A stretch of 64,000 nt of DNA from contig CM023532.1 of NCBI GenBank assembly GCA_013350335.1, positions 34,039,708 to 34,103,707 of the forward strand, in the 5' to 3' direction. Below the pieces are notes generated by a model. The model searched no databases and was not told where the DNA came from. It saw only the letters and a list, made by a program, of their open reading frames with translations. Shown here piece after piece: positions 12,501 through 23,483 of the stretch (positions within the stretch are counted from its first letter, which is position 1; the number at the start of each line of letters is the position of its first letter). Origin of the DNA: Chimonanthus salicifolius (Eukaryota; Streptophyta; Magnoliopsida; Laurales; Calycanthaceae). Position numbers and translations under genes: made by a program.

Positions 12501-15500
12501 TCCATAGGTGGTGGGTGGTGGGTTGGTAAATCTACCTTCACTATAACGTGTCACAGGTGCAAAGAGATGTAACATCTTTTTATAGAAAACCATAATTAGT
12601 CATCCATTGCCAAAGAAACAGTACATATTTACAGATACATAAGAAACGTTTAACCTTTCTGAAAGATATAAGAAAATCTATCCTTGTCATTCTTAAATAA
12701 TTGAAGTTCCATCCTCTTAATTACCAAACCAATATATCAATTTTTTAGAAAGATTAGACTGGAACATTTGTGGCACAAGATGCTTAACCAAGACATAATT
12801 CAAGTTAAAATAGTTGTATATATATTATGGAAACAGGTCAAGAAAGAAAAGGCGTTACCTTCCTGACATTCATATGCAGGTTTTTGAAATTGGTAGGAAC
12901 TCCTGTTATTAAATGAGCCATCATCAAAATGAGAAGCACCTCCAGAATTATCCATTTGTATCTTTCTATCTGATGTAGAAGCAGATCCAATGGAGTCTAC
13001 TGTTTGGTTTTCAGAAGTAGCAGTTCTTTCTGTTACATGGGCCTCATCCAACTGAGAATTTAGGTGAAAATCAACTCTATCACCATACATGCTAGATGCA
13101 GAAGAACCCGCATAAATGACAGAAGTGCCAGTTGGTTCATTGACAGATGGTACATTTGACGCTAAAGACTGCTCAACCAAGGGCCAATCATCATGATAGA
13201 TATTCTGATTTGCAGCTGCACTTGGTTCATGAATATTCTCTGCCACCTTAGAACCAAGATCTTGAGATGAATGAACATCATGATAGGATTCTGAAGGCAA
13301 GTATGTGGAGTGTGGATTATGCTTGACACTCTGTTGTGATATGTTTGGTGTCATTGAATCGTGCTGTGAATGGGAAGTTGCAGTTGAAGCGCTTGGGAAG
13401 GTGGAAGCCTTGGTATGTGGCCTACCCATCTTTACAATGTCAGCCATTGTTACGTGACCTGGGCCACCCAGCCAAGCTGACTGAAAACCTGATGATGGCT
13501 TTGATAACAACGAGACATTATTTGATGTGCTTATTGCTTGTACTGTGTCCTCTGTGGGAATAGGATCACTGTAACACAAACAAATATATCAAGAAGATTA
13601 AAAATTGACTAAACTTTAAAGATAAAATTTAATAGTCTCAGACCAGCAGCATGCAGTTCATACCTGAGATAGATAACATGTGAGTGACAATATATCATGC
13701 CGTTTATTATCAAGAATAAGAAACTGTGTAATAATTCTGATTAAAAAAAAAAGTAGCACTGCAGAATGGGAGAGACAAAGGGATGGAACCTTGATTGTTA
13801 AGGGGGGCTCATTAATGCAATAGCCTGGGCTATAGGTAGAAAGATACCTCGGATGCTGTTCATGTTGTTAGGGATATCAGGAAGGCTAGTAGAGGTAGAA
13901 CAGTTTATTTCAGACATGTCAGGCAGTCAGCAAATGGTGTGACAATTGACAAATTTCCTGGTGAAAGTATGAATAGACATGAGACTTTTGTTGACTGTTT
14001 GTATCTGAGTGTATGGGTCTGAGGCTGTGTCATTTTTTTTTGTGATCTCTGTTTTATTATGATCCCTTTCCTGTTTAGGGCTCCAAAATGGCTCCCATAC
14101 GGAGATTTTTACTTTCTTCTCTTTTTACATATCAATGTACCACTTTATTAATAAATATTATTCTCTGTTTCTAAAAAATTCAGTAAAACAATTTTATCGT
14201 CTTCAAAGCAACTTTTCCTATCTATCTAGGAGTGGCACTCATAATTGGATTTTCATGGATTAATTTCTCATCCAATACCTGTATGATTCCAATGCTCTAA
14301 CTTTTAAAGTTGCAATAATGACACCTAAGTTGCATTGGTAAGGGTGTGAGTTCCAACCCAACACCAGTGCGAGGTGTTGGACTCGAAAATTGAGAGAAAA
14401 AAAATAAGGCTCAATGACGGAGCAGCATATTTAACTAAGTTGATCAAAATTACTTTCAATAAAAATAAGGTGTGAAAATAACACTGATTGAAAATTATGT
14501 ACTAGTTTTACTCTAAATATTTAGGTTATAAACATATTGATATTTCAATTTAGTTTTAAAGGAGAAAAGTGTTGCAATATTTTAGTATCTTGAAAAACAA
14601 TGTTTAAAAGCACTAAAAGAGTCCATGAAGAACATGTGCGAGCCCCTACAAGTTTCGACATGGGTGCAAGTGTTTGACACAAGTGCATCACATGTATTGA
14701 TGTGCCATGAGACACAGACCACTAACCTGTGCAGCCTACTTTGTCCAAAAACTCATGGTTTAGTTCAAATTATCAAAATTAATGTTGAAAGTGAAAGTAT
14801 GTCCCAAAATAAACCTGCGTTAAAGGGAAAATTCTCAAGGTTTGGTTAGATTGTCAAAGGGTTCGAGCTACACCTTTAACCAATTTACCAAGTTCAACTT
14901 TAACTATTAAGTGAAGGTTTACAGCCTACCATTTGGTTAGGCTGTAAAGCTTGCAAAATAATCTGTTAATCAAAATATCCGTGAAATATGCACTGGCATT
15001 CTCATCCATTTTCCCAAAAAAAAATATATGAAAAGATTTTAAGTCTGATGAGAGGTAAGAGACATGCATCTAGGACAAGTCTGCTCACTTAAAAAACACA
15101 AACTCCAAATTTTCTTTCAGACTCCATTTTTGCAGCAAAATTGATGTCCCTACTATGTCTTAAGTGTGAATGGTAATCAGACTATCAGAGTACATTTGCT
15201 AGCTTAAGTAAATGCAAAGGAGCAATTTTTTATGAAAAATCAGGTGATCTGAGTTGAATTAAATGTTGGAGAAAACATAGAAGTCATTTTTCAAAGACCT
15301 AGGCTGTGTTTGGATGAGGGGAAAGGAAACTAGGGGTTTCCCTTCTTTGCCCCCGTTTGATAGTTGCTTGTGAAGGGAAAAAGTGGAGTCCCTTTCCTCT
15401 CTCCACCTCCATTTTGGTTTCCCCTTGAGTAGGAGAGGAATTCATGTTTCCCTTAGCTTTCACTCTTTTCATCAACTCAGGATTTCAAGTCGGACCCGAG

Positions 15501-18500
15501 TTTTGAGTTTTTAACACTGAACTAATGATAGAAAATATTTTGATGTACATATATATAACTCTATACGATTAAATTTTTTAATCTTCTTGCATACATATAA
15601 AAATAAATTTCATAAACTAAACTATTAATTTTAAAATTCTTCTTTAAAATTAGAAAATTTGTGATTTGTATGTAAATTATATATTTCTGTATTTCATATA
15701 AAAAAGCTTGAAATTTGGTAAAGAACTTTTTTTCTATTAATGGATTCAAATGTTTTATTTTATTCTTCATCCTGTTTCTATTCTTCTTTCCTTCTTTGTT
15801 TTTTTTTTTTATGACCGAGGTGTTCAGAGCCTCTTAGAGCACCCGACTAGTCCCTAGAGCATGTGCAAGCCTCCCACCACACACCGGGTAAAACTACGAG
15901 TTGCCCTTTGGGGTCAAATGGGATTCGAACTTAGGAGCCAGCACACCAACCCTTGGGGTTCCTTCTCTGTTTTTCTTCTTCACTCTTTTACCTTGCTTCT
16001 TCCGTCTTCCAATTTGTACTTTTTATTCATCATTTTCTTCTTAGTTTCTTCGAGCTTTTTCATTTTTTTCTTCTCTCCAACTACTCCCTTTTTTCTCTAC
16101 TTCTTCATCACAATTTTACCTTTTATTTAAGATTATCATATATTTATATTATACTATATTTATGTGGTAATGTTATTTTAATAGATTCGACCAAGTTTTG
16201 GCATTGACTTTGGTCAAAACTCATTTGACTCTAAGTTGACTCAACTCAGTAAGAAATCAAGTTGAGTTCTCAAACGTAGAATTATTTCATTTTTCCCGAA
16301 GCCCTTCAAACATGGTTTTATCACACCTAGAGAGGAATGTGAAACTCAATTGATCCCCAATAAGTCTTCCATTTCCATTCAGTTCATACCCATGTCAATT
16401 ACCAATTATTTTTTGCCTAGGTCGGACAACACATTGGTTTGTCTCATTTTCAATAGGTAAAATGTCATCAGTATCAGAGAATCAGAATGCTTCATAATTC
16501 TTTGTTCAGAGAAAGTGTTTTTAAATTTGGTGACCAAAATTTTCTAAATAAACTGCAAATTCCAATGAAGTGTTTGAAACATGACTGTATCTTCTTTTAG
16601 TTTCAACATTCAACATTTTCCTTCTCTTCTAAAAAATAGAGCTGCAACCCACAATACCACGAAACAAACTGTAGAGGTCAATTACCAATTATTTTTTGGC
16701 CTAGATCTGACAACACATTAGTTTGATTCATTTTCAATTGGTAAAATGCTTGACGGTATCAGAAAACCAGAATGTTTCATAATTCTTTGTTTAGAGGAAG
16801 TAATTTTAAATTTGGTGACCAAACATTTTCTACATAAATTGCAAATTCCAATGAAGTGCTTGAATACATGATTACATCTTTTCTTCATTTCCACATTCAA
16901 CATTTTCCTACTCTTCTTAAAAATAGAGCTGCAACCACAATACCATGAAACAAATTATAGAATTGACAGTGTATAAGCTCTGGAGACAACAAGATATTTT
17001 TGTATGCTACGCACCAAATCAGTGACTGACAATAGCATGAACAATGAAAAAAATCAAATCCATTGAAGGATGTCTTCCATCTCATTGACACACAAATTTA
17101 TTTGATGTAAGATGCATTCAGTGTCAAAATTATATTTCTTTCTTTCTGTTCTTTTGTTTTTGAATTCTTTAAGCAAAGTACATATATTTCTCTAAGATGC
17201 AATAAGACTAACCTGATAGGTGTAGACAATCGACTAATATTATTTCCTGTATAAACGGATGAAAAAGATGAATGTGGAGTCGTATTTGCCCCATTATCTT
17301 TCTTGTATGCTGGTCTTCCACGTGTAGCTCCAAAATCTGATAGAATAGATCAAACATTACTAACTGAGACGACTAATATTACATTAAAGTTACTAAAGTT
17401 CATTCAGGCCTCACTAAAATACAGGTATCCAAACTTGACTCATGACTGCACTCACATACCGCTTGAGCTAAATTGAGTAGTGTTACGTCCAGCATCACGG
17501 TTAGCACTACCCTTACCTCGATTTGCAGAACTACTAGCACCTCGAGGCCTGGATTCTGTGCTTTCCTTCATCTAAAAATAAATAAATAAGAATATAGGAA
17601 GTCACAAAAAAGACTATAGTGGAAGTGTTGCAAATTGATATCATGATAATACATGCACAAAAATGTCAGAAGTTTGAAATAATTCATAGTTTGCAAAAAC
17701 AACTACTAGCAAAAGGGTGGTCACAACTGACAAGGCACTAGAGAAGCACTGCAAATTGACATCAAGGTCAAATATGCACAAAACTTGAAATATTTGGCAA
17801 AATTTGGAAGAAAAAAACCATGTATTATTACTACCACTGCTGTTGCCACTACACCACAGCGACTACATCAGTCACTAGTTCAAAAAAATCATAGTTTGCA
17901 GGAGTTTTTTTGTATTTTCCTTTTTGTGTTTTTCTTGTTTGTTCTTTTCTTTTTATGTCTATTGCTTTTAAACCTATCTTTCTTTGTTGTACTTGCTTCT
18001 TTTTAAATGAACGATTCAAAAAGAAGAAGCAAGAAAAGGGACAACCAAGTGTTACAAAAGCTTTTCAAATTGACATCATGGTTACACGTTGAAAAAATGA
18101 AATGTTCATTAGAAATTTGAAAATTTCATATAGCTATAGTAGTGGAATAAGAAATATAATCTTGATGCTCATTCTCCTATGTTTATTGCAATAAGACTAA
18201 CATATAAGGATGAAGGAGTTGAGAAAAATAGATTCACTTATTTAGCGTAAGATCATGAGATTAACTATTTGAAATACAGACAAACTAAAAAGAATGTAGC
18301 AAGAAATTATAGGGTTACAAAAAAAATGAGGACACATGAGAACTTCTGTATCATTATAAAGTACTGAAGCTTCACTATCAACATAGACAAATAGTAGCAA
18401 TCTATGAGTTTAATGATGCACTACTTACCTCCTTCTTCTTTTCTCGTTTGCTCTTCACCTCATGAAAAGGATCTATGTGATAGACAAACACTAATCAGAC

Positions 18501-20492
18501 CCGAGATGCACAAAAATGTAGATATAAGAAAGTGAGGTTTAGCATCTGATGCATGAATATTAAAAGTCAATCCAAATAACAGGAGTTCCCACTAAATTGG
18601 TATAATGAGTAATAGCAGTGACCCATTTGTTAAATAACATGCTTGATTGGCACTGATAAAGAACTAATAAAAAATGGTTGAATGAAGAAGTTCATAACTG
18701 AGAATCCAACAGTGACATATTACAAATAAGCACACTATCTTTCAGTCACTGAATGTAACTTAGAAAGTTAGATGGGCTAGAGGGTAAATAAAGTACCAAA
18801 AACTCATGATAAAATCATTTATTGCAAAGATAAGCTAGGTTTGTCAACATTAAGTGGAGTTCTGCAGCAAAATAGATGGGGTGTCAACTTTGACCTGCCA
18901 AAGTTCTGGAGATCGTTAGAATTTTGTGGGGCAGCATAAGAAGGGACAATGGTAGTATCTGCATCAAATAAACTGACATCTGATATGTAATATGTCTGCT
19001 TCTTTCAGTTTCTGAATCACGTTTCTATTTTCTTAGCAACATCCTTCTTGTACATGTCTTCTTAATAATATTCTTTCCAACTTATATGGATTATTTTTGT
19101 TTACCTATCATAGGGAAATTGCATGAACCTAACTCTAAAACACTGACTTTTTGTTTCTTTTAAATGATAAAATGACTCAAACTCATGACCTTTAAGGTTT
19201 CAAGAACTAAACAATCGTGCTGCAAGCTACTCTCTACTGAAACATGGAAAGTTGCTGCTTAGAACCAAAATAATTTTTTGCAATTGACAGAATGGGAACA
19301 GATACATAAATTCTAATGAGTATCTAGCACATGTCACGAGCCTGTCACAACAATAAATGCTCACTGCAACCAAAAGGTTGTGAGCTCATGTCCTGTGGGT
19401 GTCACATATGCCGTCAGCCCATAGAAAATTTTATCAAATCCAGTGACAAATGCCAACCCAGATAGATAGGATGAATGACACTTGTAGAGATGAAGAAGAT
19501 AACGATGATGAAACATGAGTTCTCAGATTTTCTTGAGACACATTAATAAAAGTGGAATGTAATAAACAAAGAAATAATTGAACCAAGAAAAAGAAAGACA
19601 GGGAAAAGAAAGCATGGTAACAGACAGAAGAAAAAAAATCATTTTTTTCAAGAATCTTTGCAACAGCAACAGACTTAGAAAATAAAAAAGATTGAAACTT
19701 TGAGAATCTCAGCATCAGCGGTAGACCTAGAAAAGAAAATAATTGTAATTTTTCAAGAGTCCTGCCAACAGAAACAAACCCAGAACAAAAAAATCAAGTT
19801 TTGAAGAACCTTGGCTACAGCAACAGACCCATGAATACCAAAAAAAAAAATCAAACTTTTTACGAATCAAGGCAACAGCATCAGGCCCAGAGAAAATATC
19901 AAAACTTTCAAGAATCTCGGCAACAGCAACAAACCCCAAAAAAAGTTAAAAAAACACCAACCATTGCAAAAGAAACACACCTACAAAAAAGGACAAATTT
20001 CTAACGATCAGATCTGTTAAAAAAGTAACAAAGAGAGATAAAACGAGTATCGAACAGATCAATCAGATCAACAACAGTACAAAAAGAAAATCCATAACAG
20101 AGGAACAAAACACAGTCTCCGTTTGGGTGCATGAAGAGCAAAGGAATTTAATGGAAAACAACTACACTCAAACCAAAATCAGTTTAACCCATATATATAT
20201 ACTTGTTTAAAAAATAAAAAAACGGTTATTTCCAGGAAAACACTTTCCTTTTCATGAATCCAAAAGAAACAAGGAAGAATATTTAAGAAAACAAAAAAAA
20301 AAAGGAGAGACCTTGGGTTAGGAGTCTGTTGACAGTGTCGTTGGGATCCATATTGCATTCTTTGAGCATGGCGTAGATCTCATGCTCTGGGCAGTTTACA
20401 ATCTCCTTCAGGCTCTGCACCATCTTCTTCGATGCCGCTGGGATCGACGGAGTCCCACTTCCCCCCCTCCCAATCCCAATGCCGCTGCTCAT
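3529..20492 (-). CDS. GIP1L: GBF-interacting protein 1-like (DUF1296/GIP1_N), ten exons
   Basis: Exons on the minus strand, first to last: 20312-20492, 18429-18472, 17460-17571, 17213-17336, 12859-13568, 11194-11485, 10855-11113, 9482-9646, 4251-4721, 3529-3810. All introns are GT..AG and the lengths sum to 2,640 nt, giving 879 aa plus TGA. Residues about 18-76 form the GIP1 N-terminal (DUF1296, UBA-like) domain, with NCPEHEIYAMLKECNMDPND followed by LLTQDPFHEVKSKREKKKE. The rest is Ser/Gln/Pro/Asn-rich and probably disordered, and it ends in a Tyr/Gln/His-rich tail. Arabidopsis GIP1 (known) is a nuclear co-factor that increases DNA binding by the bZIP factor GBF3. This protein is longer than GIP1 and looks more like the larger DUF1296 paralogues such as At3g07660 (from memory). 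The start is the first ATG before the domain, just downstream of a GA-rich leader. The family is certain; the exact paralogue is not. Confidence 0.93.
4774..4870. repeat. Two-copy tandem repeat of about 46 bp
   Basis: Two adjacent near-identical units, each containing ATGCATGCAATCATGCTTTG followed by ACTCAAAT and TGACT(T/C)GGCC. They lie just upstream (in gene sense) of the exon at 4251-4721, within the GIP1-like intron. Confidence 0.6.
5163..5660 (-). mobile_element. LINE 3' fragment (RNase H domain)
   Basis: Minus-strand frames encode a plant LINE RNase H domain: KVGFGGIIRDHGG, then AIDAELHALWRG, then ILEGDSKVILHR. Continuing in shifted frames are VSWVPRAANSVADNLA-like residues. The fragment ends at a poly-T run at about 5163-5170, which is the poly(A) tail of a minus-strand element. 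It is 5'-truncated and frameshifted. It lies in the GIP1-like intron 4722-9481, in the same sense as the gene. Confidence 0.75.
5690..6470 (-). mobile_element. Copia-type gag fragment
   Basis: Minus-strand frames resemble the Ty1/Copia gag (UBN2/DUF4219 class) polyprotein start: KFNGKNYTSWAFQF-like residues near 6440, then HLDDSDPKPTGG-like residues. These are followed by EISQFSQGSLPIQDYYSQF and LRDQFLMKLRPEFENVQSN, and finally a degenerate zinc-knuckle region near 5760. Two open stretches (6249-5953 and 5953-5771) meet at a frame break. No integrase, protease or RT follows, and a LINE fragment abuts its 3' side, so this is a dead remnant. Confidence 0.75.
6480..7100. other. Unassigned TE-like sequence in the GIP1-like intron
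   Basis: This lies between the Copia gag start and the LINE fragment. It could be the 5' untranslated and LTR part of the Copia remnant, but no LTR border or primer-binding site was convincingly seen. The open frames here carry no recognisable domain. Confidence 0.3.
7100..8510 (-). mobile_element. LINE fragment with reverse transcriptase
   Basis: Minus-strand frames carry pieces of a plant non-LTR retrotransposon ORF2. At 8500-8291 is the segment before RT; at 8083-7715 is the RT core with ELEITHSQYANDTILFLKVD and INFSKSEMMGVN; at 7714-7127 is the post-RT region (SFWHDKWV). The catalytic Y-A-D-D box reads Y-A-N-D. Frames change several times and neither the endonuclease nor the 3' tail is present. 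An old, inactive insertion. Confidence 0.8.
8587..8994. mobile_element. hAT-like miniature element rich in GGGTYGGGTT
   Basis: The ends are inverted copies: TAGGGCTGAAACTTGGGT at 8587 and the complement of TAGGGGTGAAACTTGTGT ending at 8994. A TAGGGGTG-type end is typical of plant hAT miniature elements. The 8-bp flanks are TTTTTCCT and CTTTTCTT (6 of 8 identical), consistent with an aged hAT target duplication. The interior is AACCCAACCC/GGGTCGGGT low-complexity repeat with no coding capacity. It lies in the GIP1-like intron. Confidence 0.6.
8995..9340. repeat. T-rich low-complexity tract
   Basis: About 340 bases of TTCTT/TTTAT-rich sequence in the intron just 5' (in gene sense) of the hAT element. 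The open frames through it are poly-Phe artefacts. Confidence 0.6.
10179..10202. repeat. (TG)n microsatellite
   Basis: A 24-base run of alternating TG inside the GIP1-like intron between exons 10855-11113 and 9482-9646. Confidence 0.95.
13790..14176 (+). mobile_element. LINE 3' end with RNase H tail
   Basis: On the plus strand DAVHVVRDIRKASRGR then TVYFRHVRQSANGV is the conserved C-terminal part of a plant LINE RNase H domain. It is followed by untranslated sequence ending TTAATAAATATTATTCTCTG and an A-run near 14170. It is 5'-truncated. It lies antisense to the GIP1-like gene in its 3.6-kb intron (13569-17212). Confidence 0.7.
14177..15800. other. Intron sequence without clear elements
   Basis: AT-rich part of the GIP1-like intron. 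A possible tRNA-like remnant lies at 14310-14400. Nothing else is supported. Confidence 0.4.
15804..15958 (-). mobile_element. Au-like SINE with 16-bp target duplication
   Basis: Read on the minus strand it starts near GGTTGGTGTGCTGGCTCC, has a box B-like AAGTTCGAATCCC, and runs through ACCCGGTGTGTGGTGGGAG and GGGACTAGTCGGGTGC. It ends GGTCATAAA plus a poly(A) tail. From memory this matches the layout of the plant Au SINE family. The flanks are TTCCTTCTTTGTTTTT (15788-15803) and TTCCTTCTCTGTTTTT (15959-15974), 15 of 16 identical: a target-site duplication. This is a nearly complete insertion in the GIP1-like intron. Confidence 0.8.
16394..16960. repeat. Tandem duplication, two units of about 284 bp
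   Basis: Positions 16394-16676 and 16677-16960 are head-to-tail copies of one segment. Both begin GTCAATTACCAATTATTTTTT and share landmarks such as TTTAAATTTGGTGACCAAA, GCAAATTCCAATGAAGTG and CATTCAACATTTTCC. They have diverged by scattered substitutions and short indels. No coding content. Confidence 0.9.
19640..19945. repeat. Minisatellite, about six imperfect units of 45-60 bp
   Basis: Repeated units follow the pattern CAAGAATCTYGGCAACAGCAACAGACCCAGAAAA followed by an A/T-rich spacer and a TTT-rich junction. At least six decayed units are visible in intron 1 of the GIP1-like gene. Confidence 0.7.
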
Positions 20493-20495
20493 ACT

Positions 20496-20498
<3 letters not shown>

Positions 20499-20544
<46 letters not shown>
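20499..20544. repeat. (CT)n microsatellite in the GIP1-like 5' leader
   Basis: A 46-base CT run. On the gene's own (minus) strand this is a (GA)n tract starting 6 bases upstream of the ATG at 20492. GA/CT tracts in 5' leaders are common in plant regulatory genes. Confidence 0.9.
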
Positions 20545-20546
<2 letters not shown>

Positions 20547-20639
20547 TCTCCTTCTCTCCAATTCCTCAAAGACAAAGAAGCAAAAACCCCTTCAGTACTC
20601 AGTACTCAAAGTAACAGCGTCTGAGAAGTAGAAGGGTTT

Positions 20640-20720
20640 TATAGGTAAAGAAAGATTGGATTTTGACGAGGGTTTGAGAAGGAGAACTCCCCAAAGACTG
20701 ACTTATATAAATAGGTAATT
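20640..20720 (-). promoter_or_regulatory. Candidate core promoter of the GIP1-like gene
   Basis: The minus strand carries CTATTTATATAAGTC at 20716-20702, a good TATA-box candidate about 210 bases upstream of the start codon. That would place transcription initiation near 20670 and give a leader of about 180 nt including the GA tract. Inferred from position and motif only. Confidence 0.4.
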
Positions 20721-20739
20721 TCAGAAGAGCGGTTCTTTT

Positions 20740-22658
20740 CATTGTTAACATTATAGATAGAAAATCAGATTGAGGTCAAATTTAAGAAATTAACGTACGT
20801 TGTCTATCTAAATCTAAATTAGCGGTTTTATCTGAAGTTTATTTGATGATAAATTTAAATTATTTTTGAAAAATATTAAATATTTTAAATTCAAAATAAT
20901 TTGTAAACTGTTGTTGATGTTTAATTGATGCGATTTCATTGTTAAATTGAATGTTATATATCAAAATATTTATCTAATAATTTAAAAAAAAATAAAATAA
21001 TTAATAGCATTCATAATAACTATCAGATCTATATTTATTGTTAAGTAAACTTACAGGGTTTTAGAAATATCAAACTTAAAATTTAGGTTCTCTAATTATA
21101 AATTTTAGGGGTAAGACTTATTCTATAATAAAAATAAATTAAATCAATAGATAAATTAATAAGAGAAATGGTGAAAATGTGAAATCATAGATCATCACAT
21201 CATTCTGTTTCGAGATAGAAATAAAGTTATTGGATAAATATTTCAATTTATAGTGCTCAATCTAATGATTATAATCTATTAAATAGATATCAAACAAGAA
21301 CAAATTAAATTTAAAAAGAAAATAGTAATTTGAATAATTTAACTTTATTATAAAGTAGATTCTACGTAAGGCTCTTGCACATGTATAAAATACAGATTTT
21401 TATTAATTTAATTTAAATTATTAGATAAATACTGATTTAAAGTAAATTTAATTAAAGAATAGAATGGTCTGAAGAATAATTTAGACTAATCTTTTGTGTT
21501 AAACCTAACTTAGGCGGAAGTGTTGACTGAAGGCTTTACCCTTTCTTAATTTGGAACGATAAGACTCTGAAACTCAAAGTAAAGTGTTTAGATAACCCAC
21601 CGGCAAGAAATAGTATAATATTGTCGATGGAGTGTTGTGAGTGGCGAGGAAAGAGAGAAACCCTAAAAAGGGGAAGGCCCAGTGGCATCTTTGTAATTGT
21701 ACGTGATACATGTTTGCTGCTAATGTGGGTGCATATTGGGCTGCGAAATTGGGGTTTTGAATTATATAATATATATTCCTCTGTTCTAAATTCGTCGGCT
21801 GATATAAATTTTAAAATAATTATCTTATTCATATTAAAATAATATAAAATGTGTTGAAAATGAATAAGATTGCATGAAATGCTAGTCTTTGATAGAGAAT
21901 TTCTTAAAAAATAGAAATGTTTTAAATAAAACAACTAAAATGAGACGAAAATAGTATAGTCTTTTACTTGATTATGCTCAATTGATTCATTGTAGAATAT
22001 AAGTGAGAATGGTTAATCAAGATTTAAAATGAATTGTGTGGTAAAGGAAAATATTGTTATTTTATTGTTAAAATATTTGTTTATATTATTTAAAATCAAT
22101 ATGATTTATTTTGTACCCCACGTTTGATGAGAACATGGGTCAAATTCTAGAGATCAAAATTATGGGACTTAAGGAATAGTAGAAGGAATTTTTTTAAAAA
22201 AATTGTAAAAGTGAATAAAAACAAATAAGTAGAAGAATTTAAAAACCACAAGCTAAAAGTAACTTAATTAATTTATCTAATTGACCTTAGTTGAAATGTT
22301 GACAAATAAATCCAACCAAAGTCGACCTATGTGCTAAACAAAGGCTTTTTCTAATTTTAAATTTGGACGAGACTAGGGTTATCCAACTCAATTCAACTCA
22401 CCTGAGTCGCATGGTGTATCACTGTTTGGGGTCTAATTATTGGCTGATATAATTTGTATTAATTGATATTTATCATTTTTAGGCTTTTTTATATATTTGG
22501 CTAATATATAATGTATATGGTCAATTCGATCACATTTCATCAATGTCAGGCCAAGATATTGCCAAGTCAACGCATATTGCGGATGCAATATATCATTATT
22601 TTTTACTTTAAAATATATTTTTAATTAATACAATTATGATGACCATGATATTTGGACA
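20740..22658. other. AT-rich intergenic spacer
   Basis: Very AT-rich. Overlapping open frames at 21536-21934 (minus) and 21621-21842 (plus) carry no recognisable domain. A telo-box-like AAACCCTAA lies at about 21659. No gene supported. Confidence 0.5.
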
Positions 22659-23145
22659 TGTAACGACTCTACCTTAATTTTTAAGTGTGATATTGTCTGC
22701 TTTGGGCCCATCATGCCCTCACGGTTTTGCTTTGGACCTTGGCCCACATGGCCTCACACATGGGAGAAGTGGCTTCCCTCGTATTAACACTCAACCCACC
22801 TATCTCACTACCGATGTAGGACTTTCTTTGAGGTGGGTGGGGAGTATTACAATCTACCCTCTTAAAATTAGAGACGTCCTCGGCTCTGTCACACCACAGA
22901 AGGTAGAGGGCCTACATAGTCTGAGTGTTGAACCGTGCTCTGATATCACTTGTAACGACCTCTACCTCAACTTTTCAGTGTGATATTGTCTGCTTTAGAC
23001 CCACCATGGCCTCACAGTTTTAATTTGTGCCCTAGCCCACATGACCTTACATATGGGAGAGGAGGGCTTTCCTCATATTAACACCCAACCTACTCACCTC
23101 ACTACTCACTGTAGGACTTTCTTTGAGGTAGGTGGGGGTATGAGA
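22659..23145 (-). mobile_element. TRIM element (LTR-internal-LTR)
   Basis: Two direct repeats of about 193 bp (22659-22851 and 22951-23145) begin TGTAACGAC and share GATATTGTCTGCTTT and GTAGGACTTTCTTTGAGGT. Between them is a 99-bp spacer. Next to the second repeat its minus strand has a degenerate initiator-tRNA primer site (TGATATCAGAGC, 22948-22937). The flanks GGACA and GGACC match at 4 of 5 bases. This is the layout of a terminal-repeat retrotransposon in miniature: no genes. It is the same family as the element at 50,715. It ends about 340 bp upstream of the PPR start codon. Confidence 0.75.
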
Positions 23146-23483
23146 GGACCCCTTATAACCTTAGACATGCTGGGTTGAGTAGGGCTGTAAGTTGTCTCAT
23201 GAAAAATTGGGTTGGCATGGATTTGACTCAAAACTTGTCTTAGGCTATTACTTTATAATTTACACAAAAAAAATTAAAATTATTTATACTTAAACAAAAA
23301 AATGAGTACTACATTGAGAAATACTTTATGTGCGATCATAAGCATTATTCGTTTTCATAGTTTTCTTTTCAAAATATTTTATTTTACTTGGCTAGAAAAA
23401 AAAAAACACCTGGTAAACCAGTACATATAAGATTTTTTTTTTTAAAAAAAAACACATGAGCAAGTTTGATACATTCAATTGCA

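Noticed and set aside
21536..21934. 132-codon minus-strand open frame
   Set aside because: Very AT-rich composition, no domain, no splice or promoter context; overlaps a plus-strand frame of equal quality.
23466..23483. Start of the PPR protein six codons earlier at TTG
   Set aside because: Nuclear plant genes start at ATG; the first in-frame ATG is 23484.
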